Source: Hyphomicrobiales bacterium
Lineage (GTDB): Bacteria; Pseudomonadota; Alphaproteobacteria; Rhizobiales; Aestuariivirgaceae
Direction of reading: 5' to 3'
Length of the DNA: 12,011 nucleotides
NCBI GenBank assembly: GCA_026987255.1
Contig: JALSNA010000236.1
Span: 1 to 12,011 of the forward strand
The notes beneath the pieces were generated by a model. It was not told the DNA's origin, did no database searches, and saw only the letters and a program-made list of their open reading frames with translations. A program made the translations under genes and the position numbers. Below, piece after piece: positions 7,215 to 12,011 of the stretch; positions within the stretch are counted from its first letter, which is position 1, and every line of letters starts with the position of its first letter.

Positions 7215-7361
7215 CTATCTGGACTTGATCAGCGGATCGAGCACGATGTCCCGGTCAGGCGGCGATTGTGGCGCGCCCGGCGGCGGCTGAAGCGCCCCGC
7301 GCGCCCCGCAGGCGGCCAGCAGGCAGGCCAATCCCAGCACTATGACGATGCGGCGCACCAT
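7215..7361 (-). CDS. lptM: LptM/YifL-like small outer-membrane lipoprotein
   Basis: A 48-residue lipoprotein. MVRRIVIVLGLACLLAAC is a signal peptide with basic N-terminus, hydrophobic core and lipobox LAAC, giving lipidated C18. The residues after it, CGARGALQPPP, follow the LptM pattern CGxxGxLxxPP seen in E. coli YifL, and the rest is short and proline-rich. LptM in E. coli stabilises the LPS translocon LptD/LptE in the outer membrane. The gene precedes lysA by 30 bases, the arrangement in which this family is usually found (often as argH-lptM-lysA). The ATG at 7361 has GGAG 8 bases upstream. A larger open frame runs through it but only this stretch has coding sense. argH is not upstream here; a cytochrome gene faces the other way. 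Confidence 0.83.
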   Translation of the reverse strand: MVRRIVIVLGLACLLAACGARGALQPPPGAPQSPPDRDIVLDPLIKSR

Positions 7362-7506
7362 GACGTCAACTCCATATGTCCAAGACAGTGAACCTTGTAG
7401 GACATGGACATGAACTTGCCAAGTGCCGCACGCATTTCCCAAGCACACTGGCAACCGGTCACATTTGCGTGAACTTGCCGAAATCCGCTCCTCGATGCAA
7501 TTTAAA

Positions 7507-7523
7507 GTTAGACCTGTTCTAAA
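7507..7523. promoter_or_regulatory. candidate Irr/ICE-type iron-control box
   Basis: GTTAGACCTGTTCTAAA matches 12 of the 14 defined positions of TTTAGAA-N3-TTCTAAA, the consensus I recall for the Irr iron-control element of Hyphomicrobiales; the right arm is perfect. It is 246 bases before the cytochrome c' start and 145 before lptM on the other side. Irr commonly controls haem-protein genes, so the cytochrome is the more plausible target, though the distance is long. Confidence 0.35.
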
Positions 7524-7692
7524 CTCTATGCTATTGGAACCTTGCCGTAACGGATTCAGCAACCGGGGGCAGGGATCCATGAAAAGGCAGGGCAGATGCA
7601 TGAATTCGGACACGAAACCGGCGGTCTCACGCTCCGGAATGATACCTGGAGATGACCTTCTGGAAGAAAGGACGTTGCATTGCGCCCGAATC

Positions 7693-7709
7693 TTGCACGT
7701 GCCGTGCAA
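7693..7709. promoter_or_regulatory. 17-base palindrome upstream of cytochrome c'
   Basis: TTGCACG and CGTGCAA form a perfect 7-base inverted repeat around TGC, 60 bases before the cytochrome ATG. The position suits an operator or a leader hairpin. It partly overlaps repeat copy B, whose other copy retains only the inner GCAC/GTGC stem, so the outer pairs have been gained or lost between copies. No regulator family is recognised. Confidence 0.35.
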
Positions 7710-7726
7710 ATTCATGGGTTCTGACC
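7695..7726. repeat. dispersed hairpin repeat, copy B
   Basis: GCACG, 4 bases, GTGCAAA, TTCATGGGTTC and TGACC appear in the same order and orientation as in copy A (5885-5922), without the CTTCG and single C insertions. The two copies are about 1.8 kb apart and bracket lysA and lptM as direct repeats. Confidence 0.45.
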
Positions 7727-7769
7727 GCTGGAGACAAAACTCTCGAGCTTGCAAGAAGAGGAAAAAAGC

Positions 7770-8228
7770 ATGAGGAAAATCACCACCATCGCCATCTTCA
7801 CCGGCATGACCTTGTTCGCCACCGGCGCCATGGCTGCAGATGATGCAGTCAAGATGCGCAAGGAGGCCATGAAGGAAGCCAAGATGAACTTCAAGCCTCT
7901 TGTCGGCATGGTCAAGGGCAAGGTGCCTTTTGATCTGGCAACGGTGAAGAAGAACGCCGCTCAGATCGCCGCCGATCTGGAAAGGGCCCGCAAGCTCTTT
8001 CCCGAAGGCACGGGCGATGGAGAAGCCAAGGTGGAGACCCGCGCCAAGCCGGAAATCTGGCTCATGAAGGATGAGTTCCAGGCTGCCTTCGACAACGCCA
8101 TCAAGCGCGCCAAGGCCCTGGCCGCCATCGACAGCGAGGCCGCCTTCAAGCCTGCCGTCATGGGCCTGGGCGGTGATGGCTGCAAGGCCTGCCACAAGAA
8201 GTTCCGCCTGCCCAAGAAGAAGAAGTAA
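7770..8228 (+). CDS. class II c-type cytochrome (cytochrome c'/c-556-like)
   Basis: Periplasmic monohaem cytochrome of 152 residues: a Sec signal peptide (about 1-22, ending GAMA before ADD) and a mature domain of about 130 residues, mostly helical and rich in lysine and alanine. The haem-binding motif CKACH (138-142) lies near the C-terminus, which marks class II cytochromes (four-helix bundle), and is followed by KKFR and a lysine-rich tail. Methionines in the first mature helix (VKMRKEAMK) could supply a sixth ligand as in c-556, but a five-coordinate c' that binds NO is also possible; I cannot decide. Start ATG 7770 has AGAGGA 7 bases before it. A strong terminator follows the stop, so it is probably a monocistronic gene. 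The next gene is a diheme cytochrome c, a likely redox partner. Confidence 0.85.
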   Translation: MRKITTIAIFTGMTLFATGAMAADDAVKMRKEAMKEAKMNFKPLVGMVKGKVPFDLATVKKNAAQIAADLERARKLFPEGTGDGEAKVETRAKPEIWLMKDEFQAAFDNAIKRAKALAAIDSEAAFKPAVMGLGGDGCKACHKKFRLPKKKK

Positions 8229-8246
8229 CCCCGCGAACGACCATGG

Positions 8247-8279
8247 AAAACGCCGCATTCCACCGGATGCGGCGTTTTT
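8247..8279 (+). terminator. Rho-independent terminator after the class II cytochrome gene
   Basis: A perfect 12-base stem, AAAACGCCGCAT with ATGCGGCGTTTT, encloses an 8-base loop (inner TC and GG can also pair). It ends in a TTTTT run at 8275-8279. It begins 18 bases after the cytochrome stop. The A-rich left arm and T-rich right arm could also let it work on the minus strand. It separates the two cytochrome genes into different transcripts. Confidence 0.9.
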
Positions 8280-8324
8280 CGTCTCCCTTGCTTTTTGTCC
8301 GTCCATTGCTCCACAATGGCAGCC

Positions 8325-9230
8325 ATGCACAGGCACATGACGAAACATCCCATCCTCTGGTCGCTGGTCTCGGCATTGCTGCTTTTCATGCTCATCACTG
8401 CCGGGCTTTATGCCAAACTCTCCGAGCCGCTGCCGCCATCGGCCCTGCCGAAAGGCCATGCGCCGGACATCGCCAATGGCAAGATCCTCTACACCGCCGG
8501 CGGCTGCATTTCGTGCCATCGCGGCATCGGCCCGGACGTGGACAAGCCCGCGGGAGGGCGCAAGCTGAAGGTGCCCGGAGACACCCTCATCCCGCCCAAC
8601 ATCACACCCGATCGGGACACCGGCATAGGCAATTGGACGCCCTTGCAGTTCCTCACCGCCATGAAGCGCGGCCTGGCCCCCGATGGCGCGCATTACATCC
8701 CGGCCTTTCCCTATACCTCCTATGCCTGGATGACGGCCTCCGACATTCTCGATCTCTTCGCCTACCTGCAGACCCTGCCCGCGGTGCGCAACAAGGTGGA
8801 GCGCAAGCCCTTCCGGCTGGGCCGCTTCGCCCTGGCCTTCTGGCAATGGCTGGCCTTGCCGCGCGGCGAATTCAGACCCGTGCCGGGCAAGTCCGCGCAA
8901 TGGAACCGCGGCGCCTATCTGGTGCTCGGCCCCGGCCATTGCGGCGAATGCCACACTCCGCGCAACGCCATCATGCTGCTCAACCGTGCCCGCTGGCTGG
9001 CCGGTGGCCCCCATCCAGTGGAGAAAGGCTCCGTGCCCTCCCTGCGCGGTCTCATCCGCCGCAAGCGCTTCAAGGACGCCGAAGACATCTACAATGCCCT
9101 GAAATACGGCGAGGCCCTGGGCTATGAGGACATCAGTTCCGGCGGCATGGGCGAGGTTCAGGAAAACATCTCCAAACTCCCCGATGCCGACATCCGGGCC
9201 ATCGCCACCTACCTGGCCAGCCTTGAATGA
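8325..9230 (+). CDS. membrane-anchored diheme cytochrome c
   Basis: Periplasm-facing electron carrier of 301 residues: an uncleaved-looking N-terminal membrane anchor (about 10-30) and two cytochrome c domains with haem motifs CISCH (61-65) and CGECH (206-210). Domain 1 has the family block PPNITPDRDTGIGNWT, then PAFPYTSYAWM, whose methionine is the likely haem ligand. Domain 2 begins RGAYLVLGPGHCGECHTPRN and has GGMGEV as probable ligand region. This layout is typical of the cytochrome subunits of membrane-bound alcohol, aldehyde or gluconate dehydrogenases, but no such dehydrogenase is in the window. The start is uncertain: ATG 8325 or 8337 (also 8316) all have weak ribosome-binding sites. 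It begins about 45 bases after a terminator, so it needs its own promoter, which I could not identify. Confidence 0.88.
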   Translation: MHRHMTKHPILWSLVSALLLFMLITAGLYAKLSEPLPPSALPKGHAPDIANGKILYTAGGCISCHRGIGPDVDKPAGGRKLKVPGDTLIPPNITPDRDTGIGNWTPLQFLTAMKRGLAPDGAHYIPAFPYTSYAWMTASDILDLFAYLQTLPAVRNKVERKPFRLGRFALAFWQWLALPRGEFRPVPGKSAQWNRGAYLVLGPGHCGECHTPRNAIMLLNRARWLAGGPHPVEKGSVPSLRGLIRRKRFKDAEDIYNALKYGEALGYEDISSGGMGEVQENISKLPDADIRAIATYLASLE

Positions 9231-9295
9231 TCCGCACATCCCGGATGCCCAGCAACACAACCGGCGCTCCATGATTCCCTGTTGATTGGACTTGC

Positions 9296-9309
9296 GCCGC
9301 CTGAGCGGC
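9296..9309 (+). promoter_or_regulatory. small hairpin abutting the DedA-family start codon
   Basis: GCCGC and GCGGC form a perfect 5-base stem with CTGA loop, ending one base before the ATG at 9311. It would cover the region where the ribosome binds for that start, so it either lowers translation or argues for the ATG at 9323. Short GC stems are common by chance in GC-rich DNA. Confidence 0.3.
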
Positions 9310-9310
9310 T

Positions 9311-9904
9311 ATGTCACGGAGCATGATTCGCAAAGCCTATGAATGGATGATGCGTCTGGCCGCCCACCACAACGCCACCTGGGCGCTGGCCATCGTTGCC
9401 TTCATCGAAAGTTCGGTTTTTCCCTTGCCGCCCGATGCCCTGCTCATCCCCATGGGGCTGGCCCGCCGCGAGCGCATCTGGTGGTATGCCGCCCTGTGCA
9501 CCCTTGCATCGGTTGCAGGCGGCATGCTGGGTTATGTCATCGGCTATTTTCTCTTCGACACCATCGGCCAGGCCATTCTCGATTTCTATGGCATGGGAGA
9601 AAAGTTCCACACCTTCACCCGCTGGTATAACGAAAACGGCGCCGCCATCGTGCTGTTTGCCGGCATAACCCCCTTTCCCTACAAGGTCATCACCATAGCC
9701 AGCGGCGTCACGGGACTGAACTTCGCCATCTTCATGGCCGCCTCCGCCGTTGCCCGGGGCCTGCGCTTTTTCCTTCTCGCCGGCCTGCTTTACTGGTTCG
9801 GCCCGGCGGCCAGAAACATCCTGGAAAAATATCTCGGCTGGATCACTCTCGCCCTGGGGATTTTGCTGGTTGGCGGTTTCATCGCCATTCGCTATCTTGT
9901 CTGA
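9311..9904 (+). CDS. DedA-family membrane protein (YqaA-like)
   Basis: Inner-membrane protein of 197 residues with about four to five hydrophobic segments. The family motif is FIESSVFPLPPDALLIP (31-47), with the acidic residue and proline-rich re-entrant loop; the second half holds GITPFPYKVITIASG, a typical matching loop, and a conserved arginine in AVARGLRFF. DedA proteins are linked to membrane lipid transport and proton-motive-force homeostasis, and some recycle undecaprenyl phosphate; the role of this subgroup is less certain. The start may be ATG 9311 or 9323; the latter gives MIRKAYEW, closer to relatives as I recall them, but its GGAG is only 1 base away. DsbB follows after 13 bases, a common pairing in Alphaproteobacteria and probably one transcript. 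Confidence 0.85.
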   Translation: MSRSMIRKAYEWMMRLAAHHNATWALAIVAFIESSVFPLPPDALLIPMGLARRERIWWYAALCTLASVAGGMLGYVIGYFLFDTIGQAILDFYGMGEKFHTFTRWYNENGAAIVLFAGITPFPYKVITIASGVTGLNFAIFMAASAVARGLRFFLLAGLLYWFGPAARNILEKYLGWITLALGILLVGGFIAIRYLV

Positions 9905-9917
9905 AATGGAGACTGCC

Positions 9918-10409
9918 ATGCTGAAGGACATCCTTTCCAACCGCCCCCTGACCGCCACCCTCATGGTGCTGGCCATAGGCGTCGTCTCCATCTGCTCGGC
10001 GCTGGTTTTCGAGCATGTTCTGGGCTTTACTCCCTGCGAGCTGTGCTATTTGCAGCGCAAGCCATGGTATTTCATCATTTCCTTCACCCTTCTGCTGGCG
10101 CTCTTCGGCTCCAAGGGCCAGGTGCGCATCGTCAAATGGGGCCTGATTCTGGCCGGTATCGTCCTGCTGGGCGAGGCCGCCCTGGCCTTCTGGCATGCCG
10201 GGATCGAGTGGAAGTGGTGGCCCGGGCCTTCTTCGTGCACCGGCGCGGTCAACATGACCGGTGCCCTGCCGGACTTGAGCAAACGCGTCGTTCTGTGCGA
10301 CGAGGCGGCCGTGCGCTTCCTTGGCCTGTCCTTTGCCGGCTGGAACGCCATTGTCTCGCTCATTACCGCGGCCATCGCCTTCTGGGGCGCGGCCGGCAAA
10401 AAGGGCTGA
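9918..10409 (+). CDS. dsbB: disulfide bond formation protein B
   Basis: Inner-membrane oxidoreductase that reoxidises DsbA in the periplasm and passes electrons to quinone. The 163-residue protein has about four membrane segments and both cysteine pairs: C40-x-x-C43 in TPCELCYLQR, in the first periplasmic loop, and C107 with C127 in the second. R47 and the WY-rich edge after the first pair fit the quinone site. I chose ATG 9918 because GGAG lies 6 bases before it; an ATG at 9906 in the same frame lacks a site. It follows the DedA-family gene after 13 bases and is likely co-transcribed. No dsbA is in the window. DsbB supports cysteine-containing periplasmic proteins, possibly including the cytochromes upstream, but that link is only inferred from proximity. 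Confidence 0.92.
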   Translation: MLKDILSNRPLTATLMVLAIGVVSICSALVFEHVLGFTPCELCYLQRKPWYFIISFTLLLALFGSKGQVRIVKWGLILAGIVLLGEAALAFWHAGIEWKWWPGPSSCTGAVNMTGALPDLSKRVVLCDEAAVRFLGLSFAGWNAIVSLITAAIAFWGAAGKKG

Positions 10410-10494
10410 CGAATCCACCTCCGCGCCATTGGCAACGCCCTTGCAAGACCTCCCGGCAAAGACGTCTGGCGGGGCAAGCCGTGTCATTTTGAAA

Positions 10495-10510
10495 CAATCC
10501 AGCCGGATTG
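10495..10510. promoter_or_regulatory. inverted repeat upstream of the glycosylphosphotransferase
   Basis: CAATCC and GGATTG form a perfect 6-base inverted repeat around AGCC, 48 bases before the start of the next gene, in the 149-base gap after dsbB. The AT-richer GTGTCATTTTGAAACAAT just before it is where a promoter would be expected, but no clear -35/-10 pair is seen. It may be an operator or a leader hairpin. Confidence 0.3.
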
Positions 10511-10558
10511 GATCCCCCGCTCCGCCGGACTTCACAAGCCCGTGGAGCAAAGAGGGTC

Positions 10559-12010
10559 ATGGATCATCTGCCCAATCCGGCGGCGCGCGATGCCGCCATC
10601 AAGCGTTATCCCTATGCCCTGAGCGACACAGCCTTCGCCACCCTCGGCGCCCTGGCGGATTTTCTCGTCATCATCGCCGCCTCCGTGCTCTCCAGCGCCG
10701 CCTATCACTGGGCCTTCTATGGCAGCTATGGCCTGCTCTACGATTATCTGACCACCGGCCTGCTGGCGGCGCTGATCTACGTGCCCTTGCAGATCATGCG
10801 CAAGAGCTATCTGGTCAACACCCTGCTGACCGAGGGCCGCCGCGTCGAGACCATGTTCTATGGCTGGAACTATGTCTTTCTCGCCCTGCTCATCATCGGC
10901 TTTCTGACCAAGGAAACCGCCATCTATTCGCGCGGCGCCATGGCCTTTTTCTACATCACCGGCTTTGCCGCCCTGCTGCCTGTCCGCGAGGCTTTTCATC
11001 ATCTGGCGCGCAACGGTTTCCGTAAAGGGCTGTTGCTCGGCAAGCCTGCCATGCTGCTCGGCAGTCCCGCCGGTCTGAAAAAGTTTCATGACCGTTACAA
11101 TCCGAACGAGTTCGGGTTGCGTATCGTGGATGAAATTGTCATAACAAGACACGGCGGCCTATCCAGAGGCGCAGCAAGGATAGATCATCAGCTCAAGGCC
11201 TGTGCGCGCCGCGCCCGCGCCCTCGGCGTGGAGGACATCTTCATCCTCTCCTCCTGGTCCCATGGCGAGTTCATCCGCAAGGCACTGGAGCGCTTCCTGG
11301 AAATTCCCGTCTCCGTTCATCTGGGCCCCGATGAGGTTCTGGATCACTTCCGCGACGCGCGGCTGCAAAGGCTGGGCCCCATCACCTCCCTGGAGCTGGC
11401 CCGCCCGCCCCTGTCCGTCTGGGCCCGGCTGGCCAAGCGCACCCTCGACATCACCGGGGCCGGCATCGGACTTGTCGTGACCTCGCCCATCTTGCTCTTT
11501 GCCGCCATCGCCATCAAGCTGGACAGCCCCGGCCCCGTCTTTTTCATGCAGACCCGCCGCGGCTTCAACCACGAGCCCTTCCGTATCTTCAAGTTCCGCA
11601 CCATGCACGTGCTGGAAGAGAATGCGGCAGTCCGCCAGGCCACCCGTGACGATCCGCGCATCACCCGCGTCGGCCGCCTCCTGCGCCGTTGGAGCATAGA
11701 CGAGCTGCCACAATTGCTCAATGTGCTGAAGGGCGACATGTCGCTCGTCGGCCCACGGCCTCACGCCATGAATCACGACACCATTTTCGAGAAGAAGGTG
11801 CGCCTTTATGCCCGCCGCCACAATGTCCTGCCCGGCATCACCGGCTGGGCCCAGGTCAATGGCTACAGGGGCGAAACGGATACCGATGAAAAGATCATCA
11901 AACGGGTGGAATACGATCTGGAATATATCGACAGATGGTCCATCTGGTTCGATCTCTACATCATCGCCCTGACCATCTTCTCCCCCCGCACCTGGCGCAA
12001 TGCCTATTAG
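10559..12010 (+). CDS. polyprenyl-phosphate hexose-1-phosphate transferase (exopolysaccharide priming)
   Basis: Membrane enzyme that moves a sugar 1-phosphate (often glucose) from a UDP-sugar onto undecaprenyl phosphate, the first step of exopolysaccharide or O-antigen repeat synthesis (WcaJ/WbaP/PssY family). The 483-residue protein has about four N-terminal membrane segments (residues 20-150), a CoA-binding-like central domain with VEDIFILSSW, then the bacterial sugar transferase domain: KRTLDI before a membrane helix, DSPGPVFFMQTRRG, FKFRTM, DELPQLLNVLKGDMSLVGPRP with its catalytic Asp-Glu pair, and PGITGWAQVNGYRG. The gene is complete; TAG ends one base before the window edge. The ATG at 10559 has GAGG only 3 bases away and GGAG 11 away, so the start is likely but not certain. 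Codons 195-208 are unusually rare for this DNA. Glucose specificity is not proven. Confidence 0.92.
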   Translation: MDHLPNPAARDAAIKRYPYALSDTAFATLGALADFLVIIAASVLSSAAYHWAFYGSYGLLYDYLTTGLLAALIYVPLQIMRKSYLVNTLLTEGRRVETMFYGWNYVFLALLIIGFLTKETAIYSRGAMAFFYITGFAALLPVREAFHHLARNGFRKGLLLGKPAMLLGSPAGLKKFHDRYNPNEFGLRIVDEIVITRHGGLSRGAARIDHQLKACARRARALGVEDIFILSSWSHGEFIRKALERFLEIPVSVHLGPDEVLDHFRDARLQRLGPITSLELARPPLSVWARLAKRTLDITGAGIGLVVTSPILLFAAIAIKLDSPGPVFFMQTRRGFNHEPFRIFKFRTMHVLEENAAVRQATRDDPRITRVGRLLRRWSIDELPQLLNVLKGDMSLVGPRPHAMNHDTIFEKKVRLYARRHNVLPGITGWAQVNGYRGETDTDEKIIKRVEYDLEYIDRWSIWFDLYIIALTIFSPRTWRNAY

Positions 12011-12011
12011 G

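Larger units (their letters stand above)
7362..7769. other. 408-base divergent intergenic region between lptM and cytochrome c'
   Basis: This region must hold promoters for lptM-lysA (minus) and for the cytochrome gene (plus), but I found no convincing -35/-10 pair. It contains direct repeats TGAACTTGCC (7411-7420 and 7470-7479), a tandem GGACATGGACAT (7400-7411) with an inverted ATGTCC at 7376-7381, an ICE-like inverted repeat (7507-7523), and a 17-base palindrome within repeat copy B (7693-7709). A 116-codon open frame at 7423-7773 is not supported as a gene. Confidence 0.6.

Noticed and set aside
5769..7391. A 540-codon plus-strand frame opposite lysA
   Set aside because: It is antisense to a full-length lysA with all active-site motifs; long antisense frames are expected in GC-rich DNA with G/C-ending codons. 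The translation is rich in Arg, His and Gln with no domain.
7362..7500. Lysine riboswitch ahead of lptM-lysA
   Set aside because: No lysine-riboswitch core could be recognised, and this class is not typical of Alphaproteobacteria.
7536..7562. EcfG-type stress promoter starting GGAAC at 7536
   Set aside because: No CGTT-like -10 element occurs 16 to 17 bases downstream.
7423..7773. A 116-codon plus-strand open frame in the lptM-cytochrome gap
   Set aside because: No ribosome-binding site, no recognisable domain, rich in Arg, Cys and Ser, and it covers the candidate regulatory sites and the cytochrome ribosome-binding site.
7215..9272. A 685-codon open frame on the minus strand across lptM, the intergenic region and both cytochrome genes
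   Set aside because: It runs antisense to two clear cytochrome genes with CXXCH motifs and shows composition of a shadow frame (His-, Gly- and Gln-rich). Only its last 48 codons, the lipoprotein, are meaningful.

Overview
The window is GC-rich DNA with strong G/C bias at third codon positions. It looks chromosomal and alphaproteobacterial, most likely Hyphomicrobiales-like. The supporting signs are the lptM-lysA pair, the YqaA-type DedA/DsbB pair, the cytochrome c'/diheme cytochrome c pair and a possible Irr-type iron box. I cannot name a genus from sequence alone.

Bases 1-5772 form one functional block. On the minus strand, mtnK (5-methylthioribose kinase) overlaps the start of mtnA (methylthioribose-1-phosphate isomerase, cut by the window edge). 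Divergent from them on the plus strand lie a ribose-type ABC importer (double ATPase, permease, substrate-binding protein with a Tat-like signal) and a FucU/RbsD-type sugar mutarotase. The 155-base intergenic region holds two back-to-back candidate promoters whose -35 boxes together form a palindrome. The simplest reading is that the importer brings in a 5-modified ribose (5-methylthioribose or 5-deoxyribose) for MtnK and MtnA. Substrate identity is inferred from context, not shown.

Bases 5773-7361 carry lysA (diaminopimelate decarboxylase), preceded by a 48-residue LptM-like lipoprotein gene, both on the minus strand. A 408-base gene-free region (7362-7769) follows. It contains an ICE-like inverted repeat, direct repeats, and one copy of a short hairpin-bearing repeat whose second copy overlaps the lysA stop codon.

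Bases 7770-9230 encode two periplasm-facing cytochromes on the plus strand: a class II (c'/c-556-like) cytochrome followed by a strong terminator, then a membrane-anchored diheme cytochrome c. No partner dehydrogenase is visible.

Bases 9311-12010 encode a DedA/YqaA membrane protein, DsbB, and a complete polyprenyl-phosphate hexose-1-phosphate transferase that starts exopolysaccharide or O-antigen repeat synthesis. No rRNA, tRNA, CRISPR array, insertion sequence or phage gene was recognised.
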